Virus record (IMG/VR): IMGVR_UViG_3300020411_000334
Coordinates: 1 to 64,000 of that record
DNA from: a virus
Length of the DNA: 64,000 nt
Reading direction: 5' to 3' (one strand)
Positions 1 through 6,743 of the stretch are shown here, one piece after another. Position 1 is the first letter of the stretch. Each line of letters begins with the position of its first letter. A program made the position numbers and the translations under genes. Below the pieces are notes generated by a model. That model had not been told where the DNA came from. It did no database searches and saw nothing but the letters and a program-made list of their open reading frames with translations.

Positions 1-70
1 AGATAACACTAACTAGAGTCAATATTATCATCGTTAAATAACACAAACATACATTTAATTTGACATTTTA

Positions 71-111
71 AATATACACTATTTTCCACAAGTATGTCCG
101 CTAATTGTGGA
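71..111 (-). promoter_or_regulatory. Candidate sigma70-type promoter with TGTCCGC-N5-GTGGA motif
   Basis: On the minus strand a -35-like CGGACA (95-100) is followed 18 bases later by a -10-like TATATT (71-76). The -35 lies in the motif TGTCCGC-N5-GTGGA (95-111), which also overlaps the -35 of the better promoter at 3056-3083. The promoter would drive genes to the left of the window. The -10 is imperfect, so this is a moderate call. Confidence 0.35.
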
Positions 112-114
112 AAA
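82..114. repeat. Inverted repeat, 9-bp perfect stem
   Basis: TTTTCCACA (82-90) is the exact reverse complement of TGTGGAAAA (106-114), leaving a 15-base loop. It lies just past the 3' end of the first minus-strand gene. It could be a weak terminator for that gene, although it has no long T-run, or an operator for whatever lies left of the window. The loop contains most of a 17-base motif that recurs at 3078-3094. Confidence 0.5.
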
Positions 115-142
115 CTCCCTTGCATGTGTGGTGAGATTGTTA

Positions 143-472
143 TCATCTTATATACAAATATCCTCCTGCCCAATCACATTTAGAGAAGCAAATCTCTGGA
201 TTAGTTAATAAATTATACCTCACATGTTTAGCAGGTTTATTCCAACTAGCAGGTTTAAATACGTCACCATTGTTTACATCTACAAATGCATGTACGCTGT
301 TGTCAAATATTAATTTCCAATACTTTTTACCTTTTTTAACTTCACAATTAATCTCTCTATAATCATATGATTGTTTATAACTAGCATCTACACATTTTGC
401 AAGTTTATATACATTTTGCTCTACAACTTGTGTGTTGTTTATGTTATCAATTAGAGTGGAAAGTTTGGTCAT
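143..472 (-). CDS. Conserved small phage protein, function unknown
   Basis: A 109-aa protein. The second half has a pattern I associate with a widespread family of small phage proteins: VHAFVD at residues 60-65, GDVFKPASW at 69-77 and PAKHVRYNL at 80-88. The family has no function that I can name. It is the leftmost complete gene of the small early-type block and is separated from the next gene by an unusually long gap (473-657). No signal peptide or membrane segment is visible. Confidence 0.75.
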   Translation of the reverse strand: MTKLSTLIDNINNTQVVEQNVYKLAKCVDASYKQSYDYREINCEVKKGKKYWKLIFDNSVHAFVDVNNGDVFKPASWNKPAKHVRYNLLTNPEICFSKCDWAGGYLYIR

Positions 473-544
473 TTGATTAATAAAAAATTTGGCGAACTGT
501 GAGTGATTTGTTAATACTTAGAGATTAATAATCATGTAGTATTG

Positions 545-651
545 ATAACTTTCTACTTCTAGGGGGATTGTAAACACTTTGTGGTTTGCGTGTTACTGTT
601 AGATAGATTTTGAGTAATGTGTCTGATTTTAGGTAAGAAGTAGGAAGTTGT
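545..651. ncRNA. Candidate structured RNA in a coding gap
   Basis: The gap 473-657 has no ORF but contains nested inverted repeats. The outer stem pairs AACTTTCTACTTCT (547-560) with AGAAGTAGGAAGTT (636-649); 13 of 14 bases match and the last is a G-U pair. Inside are a hairpin at 570-589 (GTAAACAC, TTT loop, GTG-G-TTTGC with one bulge) and another pairing GTTACT (592-597) with AGTAAT (613-618). Together they make a three-way-junction shape. The strand is undecided because the wobble pairs favour plus-strand RNA while the neighbouring genes are minus. Confidence 0.3.
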
Positions 652-657
652 AACATT

Positions 658-825
658 TTAGGATACTTGATTAGGAAAATTGGTGTCTAGCATGTCTTGA
701 TATTGTCTTACTTGAGATGGTGACATGTCATTAACAAATCCGTAAACTATCATATCTAAAATCCCTTCGTGATTAGATGCGATGTTGAAAAGGTCTGTCT
801 GTAGTTTGTTTGAAGCATTTGGCAT
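658..825 (-). CDS. Small acidic hypothetical protein, 55 aa
   Basis: ATG at 825, TAA at 658-660. The product begins MPNASNKLQTDLF and ends DTNFPNQVS. It is plausible as a gene because it fills the gap before the 84-aa gene, has ordinary composition (helix-prone, with MSPSQVRQYQDML) and shares direction with its neighbours. No Shine-Dalgarno sequence is visible. Function unknown. Confidence 0.55.
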   Translation of the reverse strand: MPNASNKLQTDLFNIASNHEGILDMIVYGFVNDMSPSQVRQYQDMLDTNFPNQVS

Positions 826-845
826 GATTTTAAAAATGTGATTGT

Positions 846-1100
846 TTACTGAAGTGTGAAGTTGAAATCTGAGATTAAGATATCCCTTACTCTTTCTCTG
901 TCTAGAGAATCACCACCGCCCCAAGTGTAGAAAGATCCTGCGGATGCGGTTTCCAGTTTAGCAAGATAAACTTTGATTGCTTGATAGATTTCTAACTTAG
1001 TCACCATCCTGTTATCCTTAACTAATGGGTAAAGGACATCATTCGGACATCCGTAGAATGAAAAAATGTAATCAATGAATTGCTTTAATACTGGATTCAT
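846..1100 (-). CDS. Conserved hypothetical protein with GDSLDRERVRDIL motif
   Basis: An 84-aa protein starting MNPVLKQFIDYIFSFYG. The C-terminal GGGDSLDRERVRDIL (residues 62-76) resembles a GDSxDRExVRDI signature I recall from small cyanophage proteins of unknown role. The ATG at 1100 follows a minus-strand TATAAT around 1130, so it may be first in a short transcription unit. No domain of known function is recognised. Confidence 0.7.
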   Translation of the reverse strand: MNPVLKQFIDYIFSFYGCPNDVLYPLVKDNRMVTKLEIYQAIKVYLAKLETASAGSFYTWGGGDSLDRERVRDILISDFNFTLQ

Positions 1101-1137
1101 AAGGTTTGTTTGTTGTCTATACTAATATTATAATGTA

Positions 1138-1401
1138 TTAATAGCGATTTGGTATCCTATCGTAGTCACTAATATTAGTGTCACAAAGTCTGTTGACAAT
1201 TACATCTTCCTGCCTATATGCTTCTAGTTTGTCCTTTATTGTTTGATAACTCTCATAATATTGCCTTTCTAGTTTATCATCAATTAATCCTATAATATCA
1301 TCCCATTCTTGATTAGTTAATCTGGGGAATTTGTTGACATTGTTGTTAACAACTGGTTTCTGTGGATTGTTGTAAACTGGACGTGGATTTAATGTTGCCA
1401 T
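1138..1401 (-). CDS. Hypothetical protein, 87 aa
   Basis: The N-terminus is rich in Pro and Asn (NPRPVYNNPQKPVVNNN), followed by a charged helical region from about residue 27 to 70 containing LTNQEWDDIIGLIDDKL. The low-complexity start looks like a disordered tail. I do not recognise the family. It lies in the small early-type cluster. Confidence 0.65.
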   Translation of the reverse strand: MATLNPRPVYNNPQKPVVNNNVNKFPRLTNQEWDDIIGLIDDKLERQYYESYQTIKDKLEAYRQEDVIVNRLCDTNISDYDRIPNRY

Positions 1402-1430
1402 TGTTAATAATGCGATTGAATGATTTAATG

Positions 1431-1616
1431 TTAATTGATTCTATCTTGTATGCAAGTTTCACTTAATTCATATAACTTATTAAGGACAATATCACAAGTT
1501 TTGTATTTATCTTGTGTCCAATTATCCTGTGCATTTTGAATACATTCCCTTACGAATTTATACTCATTACATGTAAAATATACAGGTAATTTGATTTCAA
1601 ACTCATCACTTGACAT
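1431..1616 (-). CDS. Hypothetical protein, 61 aa
   Basis: The start is well supported: AGGAGG lies about 11 bases before the ATG at 1616, within the end of the upstream gene, and the upstream stop overlaps the start as TAATG. The protein has two Cys in a helix-prone C-terminus (CDIVLNKLYELSETC). Function unknown. Confidence 0.75.
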   Translation of the reverse strand: MSSDEFEIKLPVYFTCNEYKFVRECIQNAQDNWTQDKYKTCDIVLNKLYELSETCIQDRIN

Positions 1617-1759
1617 TATATTAAAATCCTCCTTTGCTCTCTAAAATATAACTCTTTATTGATTATATCATGCTCTGTTGCATTATCTGATTGTTTAATA
1701 TAATCTTTTAATTCAGTAATAGACATGCCTATTACATCATTTTGTGTTAACTTACTCAT
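1616..1759 (-). CDS. Small hypothetical protein, 47 aa
   Basis: ATG at 1759, TAA at 1616-1618. The product begins MSKLTQNDVIGMSITELKDY and ends REQRRILI. The start overlaps the 3' end of the 70-aa gene by 8 bases and the stop overlaps the ATG of the 61-aa gene, so three genes are chained by translational coupling. Its last codons contain the ribosome-binding site of the downstream gene. Function unknown. Confidence 0.7.
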   Translation of the reverse strand: MSKLTQNDVIGMSITELKDYIKQSDNATEHDIINKELYFREQRRILI

Positions 1760-1964
1760 AGTCAATTACCTCCAATTCTTTATAATTATGACACATAATT
1801 CTTGTGCCTAAAGTATCATTAATTAAGATGGTTCTGTTGCTGTTTGGTGTATAACCTTTAGCATCAGTTTCACCTTTAATGTAGTTAATTAAGACATAGT
1901 AAATAATGCCCTTAAATAACACTAAATCGCCTAATCCTATGTCGTATGGTGTTGAATAGTGCAT
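1752..1964 (-). CDS. Hypothetical protein, 70 aa
   Basis: Begins MHYSTPYDIGLGDLVLFKG. GDLVLFKGIIYYVL (residues 12-25), then GTRIM and a C-terminal LEVID look like a small beta-barrel (SH3-like) pattern, but this is only a secondary-structure impression. Chained to its neighbours by short overlaps. Family not recognised. Confidence 0.65.
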   Translation of the reverse strand: MHYSTPYDIGLGDLVLFKGIIYYVLINYIKGETDAKGYTPNSNRTILINDTLGTRIMCHNYKELEVIDYE

Positions 1965-1967
1965 TAA

Positions 1968-2198
1968 TTATACCCCATTAAGTGATAATGAATTTGCGTA
2001 TTCTCTCTTATTAAATACACATGTTTTATGAATATTAAATAATAAATTCATATCAACTTCATGCCATTCTGTCCACTCTGATACATAATCCCAATAGTCA
2101 AAATCGCCTGTATTGTCTTCTTTTAGTGGACATGATTTGAAATCATAGTTATCACCATCACACCAAAAGATACGTCCTAATGTTTCACTTATATACAT
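1968..2198 (-). CDS. Hypothetical acidic protein, 76 aa
   Basis: Begins MYISETLGRIFWCDGDNYDF. It is rich in aromatic residues and Asp (DFDYWDYVSEWTEWHE, residues 33-48). Only 3 bases separate it from the next gene. No known domain is visible. Confidence 0.65.
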   Translation of the reverse strand: MYISETLGRIFWCDGDNYDFKSCPLKEDNTGDFDYWDYVSEWTEWHEVDMNLLFNIHKTCVFNKREYANSLSLNGV

Positions 2199-2200
2199 GA

Positions 2201-2377
2201 TTAACCCACCTCAAATTGTTGTGTTTTATCCCATATTTCAATGTAATTGTTTAACCAATCTCTTTGATCTATGGTTAGTTGTTGATAGTAACCATGTAGT
2301 AAATCGTCAGCACTAATAAACTCTAATTGCTGAGAATTACACCATGATTCTAATAAGTCTGAAAGATGATTTAACAT
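2201..2377 (-). CDS. Hypothetical protein, 58 aa
   Basis: I start this at the ATG at 2377 (MLNHLSDLLESWCNSQ). The frame is open to a GTG at 2410, but that codon lies in the loop and stem of a terminator-like hairpin belonging to the previous gene, so the longer form is unlikely. The body is helix-prone (QQLTIDQRDWLNNYIEIWDK). Function unknown. Confidence 0.6.
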   Translation of the reverse strand: MLNHLSDLLESWCNSQQLEFISADDLLHGYYQQLTIDQRDWLNNYIEIWDKTQQFEVG

Positions 2378-2391
2378 GAGAGAATGTAAAG

Positions 2392-2419
2392 AATGAGAGG
2401 GGAATTGCACCCCTCATTA
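2392..2419 (-). terminator. Rho-independent-type terminator after the 35-aa gene
   Basis: On the minus strand GAGGGG, TGCAATT, CCCCTC form a 6-bp stem with a 7-base loop (2397-2415). With one bulge the stem extends to AATGA/TCATT. It lies 12 bases past the TAA of the 35-aa gene and is followed by a T-rich TCATTCTTT. Confidence 0.55.
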
Positions 2420-2427
2420 TTATTTAA

Positions 2428-2535
2428 TTAACCTTGATTTGCAAGGTATGTGTCAATTAGTGCGATTAATTCGTTACCTGTTTCTGCTCTAGATAGAGAT
2501 TCAACAAGAAAGTTAAATGCAACGTTGTTTGACAT
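2428..2535 (-). CDS. Small conserved-type protein, 35 aa
   Basis: ATG at 2535, TAA at 2428-2430. It starts MSNNVAFNFLVESLSRAETG, and the ending ALIDTYLANQG gives an amphipathic helical peptide. A clean hairpin terminator follows, which supports a real short transcript. I recall similar very small ORFs in cyanophages but cannot name a function. Confidence 0.65.
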   Translation of the reverse strand: MSNNVAFNFLVESLSRAETGNELIALIDTYLANQG

Positions 2536-2612
2536 TTTGTAATAAGCAAAGGGACAAAATACTGGACTTACATTATATTAAATGCCAGTAAAAACTCAGG
2601 TGAGAGCAGGGT

Positions 2613-2927
2613 TTATGCTGCTTCCATACCTGAGAAAAATGGGACTGTGCCAACTTTGTTTGAGTGGTAATACCAAGTCCAATCTCTTTGAAATACACCA
2701 CCGTTAGGTGTTACTGCCTGTAATAGTGCATTTAATCTAGATTTGGTTGTAACTGATTGCCAACCACCATCGAAGATTTGGACGAAATTGTCACCAACTC
2801 TTGCGATTAAATTTCCATGAAGTCTGACCTCAGCGATTCTATCATTGATGTTGACAGTTGTATTTGACTTGCTGAAGTTGTAACGATTTGTTACTGCTGC
2901 ATTCATTTCTGATTCAATTTTACGCAT
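2613..2927 (-). CDS. Conserved phage protein, function unknown
   Basis: A 104-aa protein with NYNFSKSNTTV-like residues, then LHGNLIARVG (36-45), GGWQSVTTKSRLNALLQ and GVFQRDWTWYYH. This order (SNTxV, LHGNxIA, GWxTxTTKxRLNAL, VFQ) matches a family of small proteins found across many phages with no assigned function. The ATG at 2927 may be replaced by Met8. A structured leader and a perfect -10 (TATAAT) lie upstream, so it has its own promoter. Confidence 0.75.
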   Translation of the reverse strand: MRKIESEMNAAVTNRYNFSKSNTTVNINDRIAEVRLHGNLIARVGDNFVQIFDGGWQSVTTKSRLNALLQAVTPNGGVFQRDWTWYYHSNKVGTVPFFSGMEAA

Positions 2928-2967
2928 GTTAAGAGAGAAGTAAAGATTTACAAAGGTGAGAGAAACA

Positions 2968-3048
2968 AAATCCCAGATGTCTGACTCTATGCTAACCTGT
3001 TTACCAAGTGGATAATTAAGAGTCTCAGGGATGGGATTTCGTTTCCCA
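2968..3048 (-). promoter_or_regulatory. Leader with mutually exclusive hairpins
   Basis: In the minus-strand leader of the 104-aa gene, TGGGA (complement of 3044-3048) can pair with TCCCA (complement of 3032-3036) in a local hairpin. Alternatively the AAATCCCA there (complement of 3032-3039) can pair with TGGGATTT (complement of 2968-2975). The long form is reinforced by GACTCT/AGAGTC (3019-3024 with 2983-2988). Two competing structures in about 80 bases look like attenuator or riboswitch architecture, but no known aptamer is recognised. Confidence 0.3.
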
Positions 3049-3055
3049 TATTCTT

Positions 3056-3083
3056 ATTATAACCGATTTCCGCACCTTGTCCG
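3056..3083 (-). promoter_or_regulatory. Sigma70-type promoter of the 104-aa gene
   Basis: On the minus strand CGGACA (3078-3083) and a perfect TATAAT (3056-3061) are separated by 16 bases. The -35 overlaps the hairpin that follows uvsW and sits in the TGTCCGC-N5-GTGGA motif (3078-3094). The transcript would begin near 3048, giving a leader of about 120 bases. Confidence 0.5.
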
Positions 3084-3106
3084 CATATAGTGGACACTTT
3101 GTGCGG
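3070..3106 (-). terminator. Two-part hairpin downstream of uvsW
   Basis: CCGCAC (3070-3075) pairs with GTGCGG (3101-3106). Inside, TGTCC (3078-3082) pairs with GGACA (3092-3096). It begins 8 bases past the uvsW stop codon. No T-run follows on the minus strand, so it may act as a 3' stabiliser or operator rather than an intrinsic terminator. Confidence 0.4.
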
Positions 3107-3113
3107 TGTCACA

Positions 3114-4358
3114 TCAACAGTATGCGGTAGTATGCACACCATCTCTAAAAATGTCATCCGTTATTCTTTGCATTCTTTTGAGAGTTTTAGTGCCATAACT
3201 CTTGTGAGTAGGAATAATGCAATAACCAGTGGATTTGCGATAATTACAAATATCCCCACTATCAATAGTGCCTTCTGCAATATCTTTGGTATCTTGTTTA
3301 TCCATCCTAATAACACGTCCGATGCTCTGTGCCATCTCAACGATGTTAAGATTTCGCAAGAATACTGTATGAGTGAGTCCACTAACGTTGATGCCTTCCG
3401 ATAGGATGCTATAATGAAAGATAACAAATTTTCTTTCTTTCTCTTCACCCCATTGCTTGAGAGTCTCAAAGAATTGAGAGCGATTAACTTTTTTGTTGTT
3501 GACATAAGCACCAAATTTACTTGTTATGTGTAATAAATCGTATCCTTTATTTCTTAACTCTTTTATCAAATATGTGCGTGATAACATGTTAATTAATACC
3601 TTAGATGATGGGACACTAATTAATACTTTGCTGCCCTCTAATTCTATACTGTCTATAACATTTTGTATAGTAATTGAATGATGGACATGTGCATTATGTT
3701 TAGTATAGTTTGTATCAACTTCAAATGGTATTATTGTAGGTGGTATTAAACTTCCACCATCGATTAACTCAGGTGCAGGGACGGATTCCAGGATATTTCC
3801 CCAGATATGTTTATTATTCATCCCTCTATCATGTTTATATGATATTCTAGGTGTTGCTGTAAAATAATAACAACGTGTTGCATATTTACTCATAGCACTA
3901 ACACTATCAAAGAATGATTTTGCTGTGCCATTATGTGATTCATCAAAATAAATGCAATCTATTGTTATATCAGATTCTACAACTTTCTTTAATGAGTGAT
4001 AAGTTGTGAATATAATTGTTTGATGATTATTATCAACAAACTCTGCAATTTCATCTGATTTAGTAGAACTTGGAAACGTAGTCCTTCCACTATGTGCATG
4101 AAATATATTTAAATCTTGTGGGACTTGATGATAGAAATCATCGCATAATTGCTGTGCTAATAATATACGAGGTGCAACAACTACTGTTACATTAGATGCT
4201 TCAATTTCATTGCATTCTTGTAACATAGCAATGAAATCATTAATCATAATGTAAGTTTTGCCACCTCCAGTTGGCACTATTATTTGTCCCTTATCTTCAC
4301 GTTGCATTATATTTAATGCACGTAATTGATGTGGTCGTAGTGAAATCAAGGGATTCAA
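3114..4358 (-). CDS. uvsW: UvsW-like superfamily 2 DNA/RNA helicase
   Basis: A 414-aa SF2 helicase. Visible motifs are LRPHQ (7-11) ahead of Walker A PTGGGKT (29-35), DEAD-type box DESH (139-142), motif III TATP (167-170), SEGINV and motif VI QSIGRVIR (344-351). In T4, UvsW unwinds branched DNA and R-loops and drives the switch from origin to recombination-dependent replication. This protein is shorter than T4 UvsW (about 500 aa), so a general phage ResIII-type helicase is an alternative. The start is a TTG at 4358, because an in-frame stop lies just upstream and the next ATG would remove LRPHQ. A -10 TATAAT sits about 18 bases upstream. Confidence 0.85.
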   Translation of the reverse strand: MNPLISLRPHQLRALNIMQREDKGQIIVPTGGGKTYIMINDFIAMLQECNEIEASNVTVVVAPRILLAQQLCDDFYHQVPQDLNIFHAHSGRTTFPSSTKSDEIAEFVDNNHQTIIFTTYHSLKKVVESDITIDCIYFDESHNGTAKSFFDSVSAMSKYATRCYYFTATPRISYKHDRGMNNKHIWGNILESVPAPELIDGGSLIPPTIIPFEVDTNYTKHNAHVHHSITIQNVIDSIELEGSKVLISVPSSKVLINMLSRTYLIKELRNKGYDLLHITSKFGAYVNNKKVNRSQFFETLKQWGEEKERKFVIFHYSILSEGINVSGLTHTVFLRNLNIVEMAQSIGRVIRMDKQDTKDIAEGTIDSGDICNYRKSTGYCIIPTHKSYGTKTLKRMQRITDDIFRDGVHTTAYC

Positions 4359-4375
4359 TAATGATTAATAATATT

Positions 4376-4403
4376 ATTATACATTAAAAAAGACCCCTGT
4401 GTA
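4376..4403 (-). promoter_or_regulatory. Candidate promoter of uvsW
   Basis: A perfect minus-strand TATAAT (4376-4381), preceded by TACACA (4398-4403) at 16-base spacing. It overlaps the terminator of the upstream gene and would give a leader of only about 10 bases before the TTG start. Confidence 0.4.
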
Positions 4404-4411
4404 GGGGTCTT
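4385..4411 (-). terminator. Intrinsic terminator
   Basis: AAGACCCCT (4390-4398) and AGGGGTCTT (4403-4411) form a perfect 9-bp stem with a 4-base loop. On the minus strand the stem is followed by TTTTTT (4386-4391). It terminates the 84-aa gene ahead of uvsW. Confidence 0.85.
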
Positions 4412-4423
4412 GTGCCACTTACT

Positions 4424-4678
4424 CTACTGGTTGAATGCCCTATCATATGATGATTTGACATACTTAGAGATTTTATCATAAGACCATTTAACATCATCCC
4501 ATAGTGCTGAAATCTCATAATTGTGGATTTCTAGTCTTAATTTGATGTCTTTCTTGTAGTCATCAAATTTGAGAAGTGTATCAGGTCTTGCAGGTGGTGT
4601 AACTTTAGTCACTTTAGGTCTAGCAGGGGATTTCTTAGGTGATGCCTTTCTAGTCCTTCTAGTGCGTGTTACTGTCAT
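4424..4678 (-). CDS. Small basic N-terminal protein, 84 aa
   Basis: The first 33 residues are strongly basic and Pro-rich (RTRRTRKASPKKSPARPKV), like a nucleic-acid-binding tail. A helical part follows (DYKKDIKLRLEIHNYEISALWDDVKWSYDKISKYV). The gene has its own -10-like TATAAT at 4708-4713 and an intrinsic terminator, so it is probably monocistronic and well expressed. I recall similar proteins in cyanophages but know no function. Confidence 0.7.
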   Translation of the reverse strand: MTVTRTRRTRKASPKKSPARPKVTKVTPPARPDTLLKFDDYKKDIKLRLEIHNYEISALWDDVKWSYDKISKYVKSSYDRAFNQ

Positions 4679-4761
4679 TAAGCAAGTAATGCGATTGATA
4701 CCTGCATATTATAAGCACATGTGGGCAAGAATGGGCATAGTATTGGACTCTTTATCAACTG

Positions 4762-5154
4762 TCACACATCATGCTGTCTCTCATTGATTAGTTTAGTTGC
4801 ATCCTCATTGATGTATGATTCAATAAATGATTTACTTTCTGCTACTGTATCAAACATACCTATCTTTTCATATGTCCATAATATATTACCATTAAATATC
4901 ATAGGATTTAATACCTTATCACCTGCTGTCATGTGTCTTTGCATCCCTTCGGGATTACCTAGTTGACATTTAATCCTAGCATTTACTCTGTATCCTTCAG
5001 TAGTCTCACCAGTATAATATGTATTATCTACTATAGTATATGCAGGTAATTGTTTAGATTCAACAGTTATATTATCATCAGTAATATAAATGTCCTCATA
5101 ATACTTTAATTCATCAGTATCCAATACTCCATTAGTTATCGTCAATAATGCCAT
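4762..5154 (-). CDS. Hypothetical protein, 130 aa
   Basis: Begins MALLTITNGVLDTDELKYY. It is mostly beta-strand-like in the first 100 residues with a short helical end (AESKSFIESYINEDATKL). A clear GGAGG lies about 9 bases before the ATG. It overlaps the 3' end of the 68-aa gene by 23 bases. Family not recognised. Confidence 0.65.
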   Translation of the reverse strand: MALLTITNGVLDTDELKYYEDIYITDDNITVESKQLPAYTIVDNTYYTGETTEGYRVNARIKCQLGNPEGMQRHMTAGDKVLNPMIFNGNILWTYEKIGMFDTVAESKSFIESYINEDATKLINERQHDV

Positions 5155-5338
5155 CTTGCATTTCCTCCACTTTGTCTAGTATTGGGACAACATATATTAT
5201 ATTATCAATTTGTGATAACATATCTGCAATATGTTTTGATATGTAAGGTTTCTCACATCTGGCACTAAATGCCAACGCATTCCTCAAATCCTCGGATGCT
5301 GCTTCTAAACTGTCTCTTACTTGTTTACTTAGTGCCAT
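5132..5338 (-). CDS. Hypothetical helical protein, 68 aa
   Basis: Begins MALSKQVRDSLEAASEDLRN and continues with predicted helices (HIADMLSQIDNIIYVV). It overlaps the downstream gene by 23 bases. No domain is recognised. Confidence 0.6.
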   Translation of the reverse strand: MALSKQVRDSLEAASEDLRNALAFSARCEKPYISKHIADMLSQIDNIIYVVPILDKVEEMQDGIIDDN

Positions 5339-5340
5339 AA

Positions 5341-5538
5341 TTAATAACCATTAATGTAATCTGCTAGTGCATCGATGTATTCATCGTATGTAGCATATTT
5401 ATGTTTGAATGCTTCAGGAACTTCTTGCACTTTGATAGGTGTATAGCATTCCTTAGTGGTGTAACCTTTTTGGTTAGCATATCTTGTTATAAAATTCTCC
5501 ATATTACTCTCGAATGTATCTTCTCTTTTCATCTGCAT
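5341..5538 (-). CDS. Hypothetical protein, 65 aa
   Basis: ATG at 5538 (MQMKREDTF) overlaps the upstream gene by 35 bases. Met14 at 5499 (MENFITRYANQKG) would avoid the overlap and is an equally good start. The C-terminus has a YATYDEYIDALADYI helix. Function unknown. Confidence 0.6.
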   Translation of the reverse strand: MQMKREDTFESNMENFITRYANQKGYTTKECYTPIKVQEVPEAFKHKYATYDEYIDALADYINGY

Positions 5539-5728
5539 ACCTATAGTCCCATTGTTGCATTAATTTGTATGCTATCTCATCCCAATGATCGATAGTCTCT
5601 TCATCATCATTATATTGGTTATTCTCATTGATAAACTCAATAAGTGATGTTAACTGATAATCAGTTAATTCCCATTGTTTTGGGGATAATGCCATTGTGA
5701 CATTTTCTGGTGTGATGATTACTTCCAT
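5504..5728 (-). CDS. Hypothetical acidic protein, 74 aa
   Basis: Begins MEVIITPENVTMALSPKQWELTDYQL. A SPKQWELTDYQLTSLIEFI helix is followed by an Asp/Glu-rich stretch and a basic tail (YADEKRRYIRE). It overlaps by one base with the stop of the 96-aa gene upstream. Function unknown. Confidence 0.65.
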   Translation of the reverse strand: MEVIITPENVTMALSPKQWELTDYQLTSLIEFINENNQYNDDEETIDHWDEIAYKLMQQWDYRYADEKRRYIRE

Positions 5729-6018
5729 TATTCAAAATAAATGTTTTGTTGTCTATCGTGTATATACTCGTGTAATATATCCCAACTACCATCCACATCC
5801 TTCACATAATTTGCAAGTATTTCATACAAATACTCATCATACTCATCAATTTCATTTCTGAGTTGGTCTTCAGTTAATGAATTAACTTTCTTTAATTCAG
5901 CATCACGAATGTATGCTGCCATCTCTTCAGTAGTCATTTCATTAATTTGAAACTCTACAAACTCTTCTTTGAGATCCTGTATCTCATCGGTGGTGAATAG
6001 TGATTTGGTTAATGTCAT
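5728..6018 (-). CDS. Hypothetical acidic helical protein, 96 aa
   Basis: Highly acidic and helix-prone throughout (TTDEIQDLKEEFVEFQINEM at residues 9-28, LTEDQLRNEIDEYDEYLYE later). The pattern of small acidic phage proteins is common among host-takeover factors, but nothing here identifies a target. Confidence 0.65.
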   Translation of the reverse strand: MTLTKSLFTTDEIQDLKEEFVEFQINEMTTEEMAAYIRDAELKKVNSLTEDQLRNEIDEYDEYLYEILANYVKDVDGSWDILHEYIHDRQQNIYFE

Positions 6019-6022
6019 TTAA

Positions 6023-6154
6023 TTAATCCAGTAGTTTTTCAAAGAATGTTTCGATTTCCTTAGGTAGGTCATCCATCATGCCATTATCCCTAAGTAAATC
6101 ATATAATTTGATGAGATGATATTGCTCATCCCATGTGATTTCATACTTATTCAT
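6023..6154 (-). CDS. Small hypothetical protein, 43 aa
   Basis: ATG at 6154, TAA at 6023-6025. It starts MNKYEITWDEQYHLIKLYDL and ends IETFFEKLLD. It overlaps the next upstream gene by 4 bases (ATGA-type) and leaves 4 bases to the gene downstream, so it fits the gene chain exactly. Function unknown. Confidence 0.65.
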   Translation of the reverse strand: MNKYEITWDEQYHLIKLYDLLRDNGMMDDLPKEIETFFEKLLD

Positions 6155-6333
6155 CTGCACAACTCCTCAAAACGTCTTTGTGCTTCCTCCGCTATTACTG
6201 GTAGGTAACCTAACTCACTATTTTGGTCTAGTGCATCCAGTTGGTCAAATGTTAGGTCATTTGTTTTTGCGAAATCTACCCATGCTTCCTCGTAGCATGT
6301 TTCAAGTAGTGACTCGTGATGTAATGATGACAT
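6151..6333 (-). CDS. Hypothetical protein, 60 aa
   Basis: Begins MSSLHHESLLETCYEEAWVD. Mostly helical with LTFDQLDALDQNSEL in the middle and AEEAQRRFEELCR at the end. Coupled to the 43-aa gene. No known domain. Confidence 0.65.
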   Translation of the reverse strand: MSSLHHESLLETCYEEAWVDFAKTNDLTFDQLDALDQNSELGYLPVIAEEAQRRFEELCR

Positions 6334-6335
6334 TC

Positions 6336-6743
6336 TTAGTTACCTCCATCGATAACTTTATTCCACACATCAAAAAACTGGTCATGTGTGGTATCGCCAT
6401 CATCAACAAGTTTTGTATCCACATCAAGTGCTGCTGCACTTGAAAAAACGAGGTTGATTAGGTCGAAATCTGCTTTGGTGAGTGCTTTTGAAGTCATTTG
6501 CTCGTTTAATTTCCTTGACTCTTCTATTATATCCGAAAACTGACCGTATGGTGACCAAGGTGGACACTTTGGAAACCGTCTCATTATCTCTGCTTCAATT
6601 TGAATGAATAAATCTTCCTTATCATCATTCCATAAACATCCTTTAGGAACATTGCAATCTCCCCTATCCTCATAGGGTTTATACATTCTACTGATACTTA
6701 AAACACCTCTAAGATATTTGAGTTGATTTAAATTCAGATTCAT
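6336..6743 (-). CDS. Hypothetical protein, 135 aa
   Basis: Begins MNLNLNQLKYLRGVLSISRMY. It contains RGDCNVPKGCLWNDDKEDL and FPKCPPWSPYG, giving three Cys in the first 75 residues, then a helical half. Its ATG overlaps the TGA of the 33-aa membrane peptide (ATGA). No family recognised. Confidence 0.65.
   Translation of the reverse strand: MNLNLNQLKYLRGVLSISRMYKPYEDRGDCNVPKGCLWNDDKEDLFIQIEAEIMRRFPKCPPWSPYGQFSDIIEESRKLNEQMTSKALTKADFDLINLVFSSAAALDVDTKLVDDGDTTHDQFFDVWNKVIDGGN

Noticed and set aside
1166-1179. 14-bp palindrome CACTAATATTAGTG
   Set aside because: Lies within a coding region with no promoter context; short AT-rich palindromes are expected by chance in this composition.
2378-2410. 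GTG start for the 58-aa gene
   Set aside because: Lies inside the terminator hairpin of the upstream gene; ATG at 2377 is simpler.
2950-3045. Possible tRNA in the leader with inverted repeats
   Set aside because: No T-arm GGTTCRA, no 7-bp acceptor and no consistent cloverleaf on either strand.
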